Origin: Halioglobus maricola
GTDB taxonomy: Bacteria; Pseudomonadota; Gammaproteobacteria; Pseudomonadales; Halieaceae
NCBI RefSeq assembly: GCF_009388985.1
Contig: NZ_CP036422.1
Location: 2,742,501-2,806,500 of the forward strand
Direction of reading: 5' to 3'
DNA length: 64,000 nt
Under the pieces are notes generated by a model. That model made no database searches and had not been told where the DNA came from. It saw nothing but the letters and a program-made list of their open reading frames with translations. A program made the position numbers and the translations under genes. The first letter of the stretch is position 1. The number at the start of each line of letters is the position of its first letter. This document shows positions 16,855 to 24,995 of the stretch, piece by piece.

Positions 16855-17325
16855 TCACTGTTCACTGGAAGCGAAGTAACGCTGAAAAGCAGCATGACGC
16901 TCCTCTTCAGTGAGTTCCAGACAGGCCACCACCTCGTCGATCGCCCTGAGCTCGTCCGCGCCCTGCCGGCCGTCTGCCGCCACAACCCTGAGCATCATGA
17001 GCATCACCTCTTCTCGCTCGGCAGGCGTCAGAATTTCGCGCAGCACCCGCCCCACCTCGGCCAGGTCCATGCTTCCCGCATAGAGATTCAGGGCATGGGC
17101 GAGCCGCGATCGCGTCGCTGTTTCGTCAAGGGAGAAGTGATCGGAGACAAGGGCCAACATGGTTTCCGACTCGACTTCACTGACACTGCCGTCACCGTGA
17201 GCCACATGGTCCAGAAGCGCTGCCACCAGAAAGCGCGGGTCAAAAAAACCATTCTCGCTGTTAGCCACAATCGACAAAACATTGCCGCTAAGCTCAAGGC
17301 CGTAAGTCTTTGCCTGGGTCGCCAT
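16855..17325 (-). CDS. TerB-like protein
   Basis: A 156-residue all-helical acidic protein resembling the TerB/DjlA N-terminal family (VAHGDGSVSEVESETM and VVAADGRQGADEL, two acidic turns of the type that bind metal). Such proteins occur in tellurite and membrane-stress systems, but no other ter gene is nearby, so resistance should not be assumed. It is transcribed toward the FHA gene, 82 nt upstream of it, and may share its mRNA. Confidence 0.75.
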   Translation of the reverse strand: MATQAKTYGLELSGNVLSIVANSENGFFDPRFLVAALLDHVAHGDGSVSEVESETMLALVSDHFSLDETATRSRLAHALNLYAGSMDLAEVGRVLREILTPAEREEVMLMMLRVVAADGRQGADELRAIDEVVACLELTEEERHAAFQRYFASSEQ

Positions 17326-17423
17326 TGCGCGCTCCCCCGTGGTGCTGTGGATACCCCCAAAGTATAGATGAGCTTACCCGGTAGGGGGGGAAGGATTGTT
17401 AAGGCGTCTAAATCGCAGGCAAA

Positions 17424-17455
17424 AAAAAGGCCATCCCAAGGGGATAGCCTTTTTC
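17424..17455 (-). terminator. Terminator of the tRNA operon
   Basis: A stem built from an A-rich/GGC...ATCCC arm and a GGGAT...GCC/T-rich arm. The minus-strand transcript ends in a run of U after a GC stem, directly downstream of the tRNA-Asp gene. It could also act on the plus strand. Confidence 0.75.
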
Positions 17456-17460
17456 ATATA

Positions 17461-17537
17461 TGGCGGACCGGACGGGACTCGAACCCGCGACCTCCGGCGT
17501 GACAGGCCGGCATTCTAACCAACTGAACTACCGGTCC
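17461..17537 (-). tRNA. tRNA-Asp (anticodon GUC)
   Basis: A 77-nt cloverleaf with acceptor stem GGACCGG/CCGGTCC, D-loop AGTTCAGTTGGTTAGA, anticodon stem CCGGC/GCCGG around CTGTCAC (GTC) and T-arm GGGTTCGAGTCCC. The CCA end is encoded. It is the second gene of a two-tRNA operon, after tRNA-Val. Confidence 0.97.
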
Positions 17538-17600
17538 AAAACGGTAGCGATTCTCCTTTGAACCGGGCGCTGTCAGGTGCCCTGAGAATCTGTTCGGTAT

Positions 17601-17676
17601 TGGTGGGTGATGACGGGATCGAACCGCCGACCCTCTGCTTGTAAGGCAGATGCTCTCCCAGCTGAGCTAATCACCC
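17601..17676 (-). tRNA. tRNA-Val (anticodon UAC)
   Basis: A 76-nt cloverleaf: acceptor GGGTGAT, D-loop AGCTCAGCTGGGAGAG, anticodon stem TCTGC/GCAGA around CTTACAA (TAC), T-arm GCGGTTCGATCCCGT and encoded CCA. It is the first gene of the Val-Asp tRNA operon, separated from tRNA-Asp by 63 nt. Confidence 0.97.
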
Positions 17677-17692
17677 CCGAACCGAGATGCGC

Positions 17693-17720
17693 ATTATAGG
17701 GATTCTTTAGAGGCTGTCAA
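17693..17720 (-). promoter_or_regulatory. Consensus sigma-70 promoter of the tRNA operon
   Basis: On the minus strand TTGACA (17720-17715) and TATAAT (17698-17693) are separated by 16 nt. A GC-rich discriminator (GCGCAT) follows, as expected for a stringently controlled stable-RNA promoter. The tRNA-Val 5' end lies 16 nt downstream of the -10. Confidence 0.85.
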
Positions 17721-17856
17721 ACGTTCGCGGAAAAAAAGTTTCAATTTTTTGAAAGCGTGAAAAGCCATTGATTTTAGTAGTAAAATTCGCACACTCAGAT
17801 CGTGCAAAAACTGCTCGCAGAGTAGCCTCCTATCCGCCCCTGAAGAGTTCGACGCT

Positions 17857-18213
17857 ATGGAAATCTACAAGGAATTTCACTTCGAAGCAGCACACCTCCT
17901 GCCTAACGTCCCGGAAGGTCACAAGTGCGCCCGCCTCCACGGTCACTCATTCCACGTGCGCCTGTCGGTGACAGGACCGGTCGGTGAAACCTCCGGCTGG
18001 ATTATGGACTTCGGTGATCTCAAAGCGGCATTCAAACCGATACTTGAGCAGCTTGACCACTACTACCTGAATGACATTGATGGCCTGGAAAACCCTACCA
18101 GCGAAAACATCGCCCGCTGGATCTGGCAGCAACTCAAGCCCGCCCTACCCCAATTGTGCGCCGTGCAAATCCGCGAGACCTGCACCAGCGGCTGCATCTA
18201 CCGCGGCGAGTGA
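17857..18213 (+). CDS. queD: 6-carboxy-tetrahydropterin synthase QueD
   Basis: A 118-residue enzyme of the PTPS/QueD family. It converts dihydroneopterin triphosphate to 6-carboxy-tetrahydropterin, the second step of queuosine/7-deazaguanine synthesis. Zinc ligands are H13, H28 and H30 (FHFEAAH, HGH) and the catalytic Cys is C24 (HKCARLHGH). It is short and single-domain, as usual for QueD. Its placement beside tRNA-Asp, a queuosine-modified tRNA, may be chance. A TTTCAA-TTTT-TTGAAA palindrome lies upstream, around 17739-17754. Other queuosine genes are not in the window. Confidence 0.93.
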   Translation: MEIYKEFHFEAAHLLPNVPEGHKCARLHGHSFHVRLSVTGPVGETSGWIMDFGDLKAAFKPILEQLDHYYLNDIDGLENPTSENIARWIWQQLKPALPQLCAVQIRETCTSGCIYRGE

Positions 18214-18623
18214 ATGTAACTGCAACAATTCGGTAACACTGAAAATAAATGTTGACGGATTCGCATACGCTACAAATAAAGATTGAATCGTCGGTACGAG
18301 GTGCGGGAAGACTCACCAGGATCCACATGATGTTCCCAGAGCTACCCTAAAAGTTACCTGCGGTAGCACAAGCACAAAGGTTATACACAAAACAATAGTG
18401 ATAGCGAAATTTTCACACAGTTACCTATCACTTTAAAATCTCAACATCAGATAACGGTCATATCTACATGTTTTTATTGAATTTTTAGGGTTTGTGCATT
18501 TTTTAACCAATCTGTAACATACTGGGCAAACACTGCGCTACCTCCCCGGTTAAACACTTTATTCACCGACTTATCCACAGAATCTGTGGACAACACTGGA
18601 CCGGATGTTACAGATCTAAGCTG
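18214..18623. other. 410-bp gene-free AT-rich region between convergent genes
   Basis: No open frame with coding character and no RNA gene is visible. The stretch lies downstream of both queD and the TetR gene, so it should not be needed as a promoter. It is clearly more AT-rich than its surroundings, especially 18455-18515, which has several runs of T. It contains DnaA-box-like 9-mers, listed separately. Confidence 0.7.
18381..18593. other. Cluster of DnaA-box-like sites
   Basis: TTATACACA (18381-18389) and TTATCCACA (18571-18579) match the DnaA consensus TTATNCACA exactly. TGTGGACAA (18585-18593) is a one-mismatch box in inverted orientation, making a near-perfect 11-bp inverted repeat with the second box. 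Weaker one-mismatch sites (ATTTTCACA near 18410, TTATTCACC near 18560) lie between. The AT-rich part sits between the outer boxes. No dnaA, dnaN or mnmG gene is in the window, so a DnaA-titration or secondary site is as likely as an origin. Confidence 0.5.
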
Positions 18624-19241
18624 TTACCCCAGGCCGTGATACACCGCCTGCTCGACATAGGCCTTCAAGTGCTGTGGATCGTCCAGTTTCATCCCCATAT
18701 GCGGAAACATCACCAGTGAAACCGCGAGCCGCATGAGAAAGTCTGTTGCCATCTCCACATCGACGCTGGCGGCGATTTCACCGCGAGAACGCGCCAGTTC
18801 AACATGGGACGGCCAGAAAGAAACACTGCGAGCGTAAAAACCTGGGCTGAGATACATCATGGCAACGGTTTCCGGCTCGATCTCTGCAAGGTTGGCGATC
18901 AGCCCCCGGGCAGCAGAAGCTCTGCCCCGGGTTACCGAGAGCAGAACTTTATCGACGAGCGTCTCCTGCTTTTCCAACTCAGCCTCAGTTTCATTCAGGA
19001 AGGTCTGCTGCCGCCGCTGCAGAACAGCCTGCACCAAGGCATCTTTATCGCCAAAGTGATGATAGATCGAGCCGCGAGATAACTTGCCGATCCGTGCAAC
19101 CTCCCCCATCGAGGTGCGCCGAATCCCATAGCGGCCAATACAATGCTCCGCGGCATCAAGGATGCGGTCCACCATCGGGTCTGTCTGGTCTGGCGATTTG
19201 AACTGCAGGCCTGGGTCATTCACGTACCATGCTCTCCACAT
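18624..19241 (-). CDS. TetR/AcrR-family transcriptional regulator
   Basis: A 205-residue repressor-type protein. The N-terminal helix-turn-helix is about residues 24-70 (TSMGEVARIGKLSRGSIYHHFGDK), with a variable ligand-binding C-terminus. It is divergent from the GMC oxidoreductase gene. An 8-bp inverted repeat in the 54-bp gap is a probable operator for both. It likely controls the GMC / aldehyde dehydrogenase / LysE set; the ligand is unknown. A shorter start at GTG near 19223 is possible. Confidence 0.88.
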   Translation of the reverse strand: MWRAWYVNDPGLQFKSPDQTDPMVDRILDAAEHCIGRYGIRRTSMGEVARIGKLSRGSIYHHFGDKDALVQAVLQRRQQTFLNETEAELEKQETLVDKVLLSVTRGRASAARGLIANLAEIEPETVAMMYLSPGFYARSVSFWPSHVELARSRGEIAASVDVEMATDFLMRLAVSLVMFPHMGMKLDDPQHLKAYVEQAVYHGLG

Positions 19242-19250
19242 ATGCTACAA

Positions 19251-19276
19251 TTGAACAATATTCGTTTTTTGTTCAA
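19251..19276. promoter_or_regulatory. Probable TetR operator
   Basis: Perfect inverted repeat TTGAACAA / TTGTTCAA separated by 10 nt, centred between the TetR start (19241) and the GMC start (19296). Its size and place fit a TetR dimer site. Confidence 0.6.
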
Positions 19277-19295
19277 ATGTCTAACGAGCGTAAGA

Positions 19296-20999
19296 ATGGC
19301 CACATCAAAAGAATTCGATTACATCATCGTCGGTGCTGGTTCAGCCGGCTGCGCCCTCGCCTACCGCCTGTCCCGGGAAGCGAGTCGCAAGGTATTGCTG
19401 CTGGAGGCCGGCGGCAAAGACAGCTTCCCCATGATCCACATACCGCTGGGCTTCGCCTTCATGATGAAGAACCCCAAGGTGAACTGGTGCTACGAAACCG
19501 AGCCTGAAACCCAGATGCACAATCGCCGGATAACCTTTCCGCGCGGCAAGGTGCTCGGCGGTACCAGTTGTATCAACGGCATGGTTTACATCCGCGGGCA
19601 GCGCGAGGACTACGACGGCTGGGCGGCGCAAGGCAACAGCGGCTGGTCATACGATGAGGTACTACCCTACTTCAAACGCTCCGAACACCGGGCCGAAGGC
19701 GCCAATGAGTTCCACGGCCAGGGGGGGCCATTGTGGGTAGAGAACCCGCCGATGGAAGAGAAGCTGGAGCTCGCTGATATCTTTGTCCAGGCAGCGGTTC
19801 AGACCGGCCTGCCTTTCAACGAAGATTTCAACGGCGCCTGCCAGGAAGGCGCCGGCGACTACCAGACCAATATCTGCAAGGGCAAACGCCAGAGCGCAGC
19901 GAAGACTTTTCTCAAAGCCTGTGAAAACCGGCCAAACCTCCATATCGCTACCGGCGCTCTGGCAGAGAAAATCCTGCTTGAAGAAGGGCGAGCCGTTGGG
20001 GTTCGCTACAGCACCTCAGGCAAGAATGCTGAAACTGTTGAAGCGCGCACCAAGGGTGAAGTCATCCTGTGCGGCGGTGTTATCAATTCTCCGCAACTTC
20101 TGGAGCTGTCCGGTATCGGTAATCCGGAAGTACTGGAAAAAGCCGGCATTGAAGTCCAGCACCCATTACCTGGTGTGGGCGAGAATATGCAGGATCATCT
20201 CACTATCAATGTTCAGCAGGGGATCAACGGCCTGCAAACCTTCTACGAGGAAACCCGGCCGCTCTCTCTCATCGGCAATGTCATTAAGTACTTCACCCGT
20301 GGCAAAGGGCTATTGGCCCACCCGGCTGCGCAGATCGGCGTATTCTTCCGTAGCAGCGACGATGAGAAAACACCCAATGCGCAGATCCATTTCGCGCCAG
20401 CAGCGAGTGAGCCAGACGCAAAGGGTAACCTTAAGCCCACCCCCGGAACTACAGCGACTGTGTGTAATCTCCGGCCCGAAAGTCGTGGCAGCGTACACAT
20501 CCGCAGCGCCGACCCGAAGCAACATCCGATTATTCACGCCAACTACCTGGACACCGAGAAAGATCGGCAGGTTCTGATTGATGCGTTGCGCAAGGTCCGA
20601 GGCATCTTTCGCGCCCCTGCCCTGGCAGGAAACCTGGGCACGGAGTTTCGCCCCGGCCCCGAGGTCGAATCGGATGAAGAGATTCTGTCCTACATCCGCG
20701 CCGAGGCAGAATCGGTCTACCACCCTGTGGGTACCTGCAAGATGGGCAGCGGCGAAGCCGCGGTGGTCGACGAACGGCTTCGCGTCCATGGTATCGCCGG
20801 TTTGCGCGTGGCGGACGCCGCTATCATGCCCAACATCATCTCCGGCAACACCCACGCCCCCGCCGTTATGATTGCCGAAAAATGCGCCGACATGCTGCTG
20901 CAGGATGCCGGCGTTCGCGTCACCCTGCCCGAGGGGCTGGAATCCGATTCGCAGGCTTCGCCCCGTTCGCCCGCTGCGTTAAAAGCCGTCGCCAACTAA
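19296..20999 (+). CDS. GMC-family FAD alcohol dehydrogenase (choline dehydrogenase-like)
   Basis: A 567-residue glucose-methanol-choline oxidoreductase. The FAD motif is YIIVGAGSAGCALAYRLS near the N-terminus, LLEAGG follows, and GMC signatures are PRGKVLGGTSCINGMVYIRG-like and ELSGIGNPEVL. The C-terminal active-site histidine is in YHPVGTCKMG, with NTHAPAVMIAEKCA near the end. It probably oxidises an aliphatic or other primary alcohol, as AlkJ-like members do; the substrate is inferred. The ATG at 19296 follows GAGCGTAAGA. The aldehyde dehydrogenase 17 nt downstream would oxidise the product. Confidence 0.9.
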   Translation: MATSKEFDYIIVGAGSAGCALAYRLSREASRKVLLLEAGGKDSFPMIHIPLGFAFMMKNPKVNWCYETEPETQMHNRRITFPRGKVLGGTSCINGMVYIRGQREDYDGWAAQGNSGWSYDEVLPYFKRSEHRAEGANEFHGQGGPLWVENPPMEEKLELADIFVQAAVQTGLPFNEDFNGACQEGAGDYQTNICKGKRQSAAKTFLKACENRPNLHIATGALAEKILLEEGRAVGVRYSTSGKNAETVEARTKGEVILCGGVINSPQLLELSGIGNPEVLEKAGIEVQHPLPGVGENMQDHLTINVQQGINGLQTFYEETRPLSLIGNVIKYFTRGKGLLAHPAAQIGVFFRSSDDEKTPNAQIHFAPAASEPDAKGNLKPTPGTTATVCNLRPESRGSVHIRSADPKQHPIIHANYLDTEKDRQVLIDALRKVRGIFRAPALAGNLGTEFRPGPEVESDEEILSYIRAEAESVYHPVGTCKMGSGEAAVVDERLRVHGIAGLRVADAAIMPNIISGNTHAPAVMIAEKCADMLLQDAGVRVTLPEGLESDSQASPRSPAALKAVAN

Positions 21000-21016
21000 T
21001 TACAGGAGAAAACACA

Positions 21017-22465
21017 GTGAATGCACCCACCATCGTACAAGACGCCGCCGCAGAACTGCAGCTGATACTCGACAACCAGCGCCAGGCCTTCAGAGCAGAG
21101 GGGCCGGTCAGCCTGGAGACTCGCATTGACCGCATCGATCGCTGTATCGCCCTGCTGGTCGACCACAAACAAGCAATCTGCGACGCAGTGGACAAGGACT
21201 TTGGCTGCCGCTCACCCTATACCACCCAGATGATGGACATCATGAACTCGGTTGGCAGTCTCAAGTTCGTGAAGAAAAATCTCAAAAAGTGGATGAAGCC
21301 GGAAAAGCGCACGCCGTTCATGCCGATGAACTTTCTCGGGGCCAGGGCCTATGTAAAGTATCAGCCCAAAGGCGTGGTAGGCATCATGACGCCATGGAAT
21401 GTGCCAGTGAACATGATTTTCAGCCCTCTGGCTGACGTGCTGGGCGCGGGTAATCGAGCCATGATCAAGCCCTCGGAATTTACCCCTCATACGTCTGCAC
21501 TCATGGGCAAACTATTCGCCCAGTATTTCGAGGAAACCGAAGTCGCGGTCGTCACCGGCGGACCCGAGGTGGGTGCAGCGTTCAGCTCATTGAAGCTGGA
21601 TCACATCATTTTCACCGGCGCCTCCTCCATCGGCCGCCTGGTCGGTAAAGCGGCCGCGGACAATATGGTACCGGTCACTCTGGAACTGGGCGGGAAGTCA
21701 CCGGTGGTGATTTCGCCATCAGCCGACATCAACAAAGCAGCCGAGACCTTAATCACGGGCAAGGCCATGAACGGCGGTCAGCTCTGCGTGAGCCCTGACT
21801 ACTGCTTTGTGCCACAGTCGAAACTGGAAGCGTTCATCAAACGCTGCAGGGATGTTATTGCCGAACAGTTCCCCACTGTGCAGGGCAATCCAGACTTTGT
21901 CGCCTGCATCAACGAGCGGCACTACGAGCGCGTGAAAGGCTATATCGACGAAGCGGCTGAGCGGGGCACCCGAATCGTTCCGCTGTGCCCCAAGGGTGAA
22001 GAAGTATCCTCGCCCGAAGAGCACAAGCTCGCCCTGCATCTTATTGTCGATCCGGCGGATGACCTCGCCTGCATGCAGGACGAAATTTTCGGCGCCGTGC
22101 TGAACGTCAAGACCTATGACGATCTCGACCCGGTGCTTCATTTCATCAATGAGCGCGAGCACCCCCTGGCCCTCTACTACTTCGGCGAGGACAAGGCCGA
22201 GGAAGAGCGGGTCATCAATGAGACAATTTCCGGTGGCGTTTCGGTCAATCAGATTGCCATGCACGTCGGCTGTGACGACCTCCCCTTCGGCGGAATAGGC
22301 CATTCAGGCAGCGGGAACTACCGAGGCTTCGACGGATTCCGCACCTTTAGCCACGGCCGCGGTGTGTATCGCGAAGGCTGGGTGAACATGGCTAAACTTG
22401 CGGGCACCCTGCCCCCGTTCGGGCAAAAGCTTGATAAGATGCTGGACTCGCAAATCAAGAAGTAA
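21017..22465 (+). CDS. Aldehyde dehydrogenase, coniferyl-aldehyde-dehydrogenase-like
   Basis: A 482-residue NAD(P)-dependent aldehyde dehydrogenase. Conserved elements are TPWNVPVN (cofactor site), VTLELGGKSP (general-base Glu) and MNGGQLCVSPDY (catalytic Cys). Overall sequence and length resemble coniferyl aldehyde dehydrogenases, but the natural aldehyde may be aliphatic. The start is a GTG at 21017 preceded by ACAGGAGAA at good spacing; no better ATG exists. It lies directly after the GMC gene and makes an alcohol-to-acid pair. Confidence 0.9.
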   Translation: MNAPTIVQDAAAELQLILDNQRQAFRAEGPVSLETRIDRIDRCIALLVDHKQAICDAVDKDFGCRSPYTTQMMDIMNSVGSLKFVKKNLKKWMKPEKRTPFMPMNFLGARAYVKYQPKGVVGIMTPWNVPVNMIFSPLADVLGAGNRAMIKPSEFTPHTSALMGKLFAQYFEETEVAVVTGGPEVGAAFSSLKLDHIIFTGASSIGRLVGKAAADNMVPVTLELGGKSPVVISPSADINKAAETLITGKAMNGGQLCVSPDYCFVPQSKLEAFIKRCRDVIAEQFPTVQGNPDFVACINERHYERVKGYIDEAAERGTRIVPLCPKGEEVSSPEEHKLALHLIVDPADDLACMQDEIFGAVLNVKTYDDLDPVLHFINEREHPLALYYFGEDKAEEERVINETISGGVSVNQIAMHVGCDDLPFGGIGHSGSGNYRGFDGFRTFSHGRGVYREGWVNMAKLAGTLPPFGQKLDKMLDSQIKK

Positions 22466-22470
22466 CATCC

Positions 22471-23091
22471 ATGGATATTGGCCAGTGGCTGTCCCTGGCT
22501 GGTATCTGCCTGTTGGGCGCAATGTCGCCCGGGCCGAGTCTGGCCGTCGTCGTTAATGCCGCCCTGCAGAGCGGGCGCAATGCAGGCGTGATCGCAGCTG
22601 TGTGTCATGGGGTGGCCACCGGGCTATACGGCCTGCTCACGGTTACCGGCCTCGCGGTGCTGATAGCGCGCTCGCCCGCGGTTTTCCTTGCCATTCAACT
22701 CGCCGGCGCCTTCTACCTGATTTATCTGGGCGTTAAATCCCTGCGCAGTCAAGGCTCTGGCGCCCTCACCGCGCAGGCTAAAACCGACAACCGCGGTGCC
22801 GCAGTGAGCGGTTTCCTGGTCGCATTCCTCAACCCCAAACTCGCCATCTTCATGCTGGCTCTGTTTGCACAGTTTCTGCGACCCGATGCAGACGTCGTCG
22901 AGAAAGGCATCATGGCTGTCACCGTCGGAGTGGTCGACGGTGCCTGGTACTGCCTGATGGCGCTGCTGGTGTCTCACCCGCTGTTCTTTGAGCGCCTGCG
23001 CAGCAATAGCCGGAAGATTGATAGGCTTTTCGGTGTCATCCTGATCGCACTGGCTCTTACAGTGCTGTACCGCGCCCTCGCCGCTGCGTGA
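22471..23091 (+). CDS. LysE/RhtB-family exporter
   Basis: A 206-residue inner-membrane protein with about six hydrophobic segments. The N-terminal GAMSPGPSLAVVVNAALQSG is the LysE/RhtB signature, and AFLNPKLAIFML is typical of the fourth region. Family members export amino acids or related metabolites. It starts 5 nt after the aldehyde dehydrogenase stop and is probably cotranscribed. Confidence 0.9.
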   Translation: MDIGQWLSLAGICLLGAMSPGPSLAVVVNAALQSGRNAGVIAAVCHGVATGLYGLLTVTGLAVLIARSPAVFLAIQLAGAFYLIYLGVKSLRSQGSGALTAQAKTDNRGAAVSGFLVAFLNPKLAIFMLALFAQFLRPDADVVEKGIMAVTVGVVDGAWYCLMALLVSHPLFFERLRSNSRKIDRLFGVILIALALTVLYRALAAA

Positions 23092-23092
23092 T

Positions 23093-23419
23093 TCAGTGCA
23101 GCACTCGCGGCTGTTCGCTCACCACGACAGACTGAAGCTTCCGGCCCAGCATAATCACATGCCCCTGGCGGCGCTGAACACCATCGTAGCTGTAGTCAAA
23201 CCGGTATTGACGCCAGATTCGCCAGCGGCCATCCGTGTCGCGACTGAGTGATACACGCTGCACATGAACCGATTGATCAAGCAGCTGAAAATCGTCTCGC
23301 TGACCGGCGCGGGCGACATGCTGCAGGGCAATTTCGCGCACTCGAGTCGAGGAAAATAAATAGAGGCAGACTGTTCCCACGATGAAGAGCGTGAGAATTT
23401 CGCCGAGCGAAAGATACAT
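23093..23419 (-). CDS. DUF3301 family membrane-anchored protein
   Basis: A 108-residue protein with one N-terminal transmembrane helix (LTLFIVGTVCLYLF) and a small basic C-terminal domain with WRIWRQYRFDYSYDG, as in the DUF3301 family of gammaproteobacteria. The ATG at 23419 (MYLSLGEIL) is preferred over the open frame reaching 23476. Function unknown. Its 3' end abuts the convergent LysE gene. Confidence 0.7.
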   Translation of the reverse strand: MYLSLGEILTLFIVGTVCLYLFSSTRVREIALQHVARAGQRDDFQLLDQSVHVQRVSLSRDTDGRWRIWRQYRFDYSYDGVQRRQGHVIMLGRKLQSVVVSEQPRVLH

Positions 23420-23546
23420 CGAAAATGGAACACCGGTCAGTAATGAAGGGCCAAGGATACCTAGGCTCGCCCCCAACGTATAGCCGCTCGTAGAGTGGGC
23501 GTGTAAACTTCACTGTACACACGTATTGTCACTTGGATCGCTCGCT

Positions 23547-24176
23547 ATGACTCAGGCTGAGGAGGCGCTTACCAGCAGACAGCGCCAGCGCCAACAGACC
23601 CGCTCTCACATACTCGCCGCCGCTGCAGATGCGTTCGCTCGCGCTGGCTTTGAAGCCGCATCTCTGGCGGATATCGCGGCGAGCGCGGACGTCAAAAAAG
23701 CACTGGTACAGTATCATTTTTCTACCAAGGAACAGCTGTGGCGGGAGACAGCACTGCACATCTGGCAGCTGCGTAACGATGCCATAGCCACCCGCATGGC
23801 GTCGTGTGGAGATAGCGAACTGCCCAGAAAAATGCGTGAGGGCTTTACCGCGCTGCTGGAATTCACCCGGGAAAAACCCCAATGGCTGTGGTTCATGTTT
23901 CACGAAGCTGCTGCTCAGGGAGAACGCCAGCGTTGGCTGATCGAACACTGCCTGGCGGAAGACTACCGGCTCGGAGAGATTTTCGTAGTGGAATTTCAAA
24001 AACAGGGGCTGATTCGCGCCGGTTCGCCACTGCACTTATTACACCTCATCTCGGGCGCGCTTACCTACAATCTATTGGTGGCCCCCTCTACCCGCCTCAC
24101 CACCGGCGTCGATCTTGCAAGCCCCGCGGCTATTGCCGAGCAGGTTGACCTGCTCCTGGAGCTACTGCGCCCCTGA
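23547..24176 (+). CDS. TetR/AcrR-family transcriptional regulator
   Basis: A 209-residue regulator with an N-terminal HTH (FEAASLADIAASADVKKA, then LVQYHFSTKEQLW). The ATG at 23547 is chosen over an in-frame TTG at 23526. It is divergent from the DUF3301 gene, with a 127-bp gap. The 3' end overlaps the convergent hydrolase gene by 15 nt. Targets are unknown. Confidence 0.88.
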   Translation: MTQAEEALTSRQRQRQQTRSHILAAAADAFARAGFEAASLADIAASADVKKALVQYHFSTKEQLWRETALHIWQLRNDAIATRMASCGDSELPRKMREGFTALLEFTREKPQWLWFMFHEAAAQGERQRWLIEHCLAEDYRLGEIFVVEFQKQGLIRAGSPLHLLHLISGALTYNLLVAPSTRLTTGVDLASPAAIAEQVDLLLELLRP

Positions 24177-24965
24177 ATAGTTAGTCTCAAGGAAGCGCCC
24201 GACAATGCTGTTAAACAGCGCAGGTTGCTGCGCGTGCAACCAGTGGCCACAGCCTGGCATCGTTTTCAGCCCGGCGGCAGGGAACAACTGCAGCACCCGC
24301 TCGCGATGCTCAGGCAGGATGTAGTCAGAGTCGCCGCCTTTTACAAACAGCACCGGGCCGCTGAACACCCGATCTCTATCTGGCGCCGCCCGCACTGCAC
24401 TATAACCAGCCTTGATGCCCTCCAGGTTGAAACGCCAATCATAGTAACCGTCGGCTCCGCGCTGCAGGCTCATCAGCAGGAACTGAATCACACCCTCCTC
24501 TCTCAGGTGAGACTTCATAAGCTGCTCCGCGTCGGCCCGCGAGCGGCAATGGCCTGTGGAAACCGCATCTAACGCAGCAAAAACAGCATCGTGATGAGGT
24601 GGGTAGGCTACTGGCGCGATGTCCGCGACCACCAACGCTGCAACCAGCGCGGGGTCCTGCAGCGCGATTTCCATGGCAACCTTACCGCCGAGGGAGTGTC
24701 CCATCAGGGCCGCCTGCGGTAACCCCTGCTCTGCAATCCAGGCGCGCACAATGGCAGCGAGCGCGGCCAGGCTGGTGTCATCTGCCCAACCGGAGCGCCC
24801 GTGGTTGGGCAGATCCAGGCTGTAGACGGTGTAAACAGGAGCCAGGGAGCGAGCTAGCGCTCCAAGGTTATTGCCGGCGCCAAACAGGCCGTGCATCAGC
24901 ACAACAGGTGGCCCCTCGCCAGAGACGCTGAAATGAATGTGCTGGTTTTGAGATTTTGCTACCAT
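24162..24965 (-). CDS. Alpha/beta hydrolase (YbfF-like esterase)
   Basis: A 267-residue cytoplasmic hydrolase. Visible are the oxyanion region LMHGLFGAGNNLG, a DLPNHGRS loop and the nucleophile elbow GHSLGGK; an Asp (FVKGGDSDYI) and a C-terminal His (GCGHWLH) complete the triad. This pattern matches the YbfF/ABHD11 group of acyl-ester hydrolases. The ATG at 24965 fits the domain start; the longer open frame to 25151 overlaps the divergent lipoprotein gene. A TATAGT hexamer lies 7 nt upstream of the ATG. Confidence 0.85.
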   Translation of the reverse strand: MVAKSQNQHIHFSVSGEGPPVVLMHGLFGAGNNLGALARSLAPVYTVYSLDLPNHGRSGWADDTSLAALAAIVRAWIAEQGLPQAALMGHSLGGKVAMEIALQDPALVAALVVADIAPVAYPPHHDAVFAALDAVSTGHCRSRADAEQLMKSHLREEGVIQFLLMSLQRGADGYYDWRFNLEGIKAGYSAVRAAPDRDRVFSGPVLFVKGGDSDYILPEHRERVLQLFPAAGLKTMPGCGHWLHAQQPALFNSIVGRFLETNYSGAQ

Positions 24966-24995
24966 GCGGCCCACTATATCGAATTGGATTCCATT

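Noticed and set aside
16855..17325. Tellurite-resistance function for the TerB-like gene
   Set aside because: No other ter genes are present; TerB folds occur in many unrelated contexts.
17461..17676. Mobile-element attachment at the tRNA genes
   Set aside because: No integrase gene, no repeated tRNA 3' end and no foreign-looking genes lie on either side.
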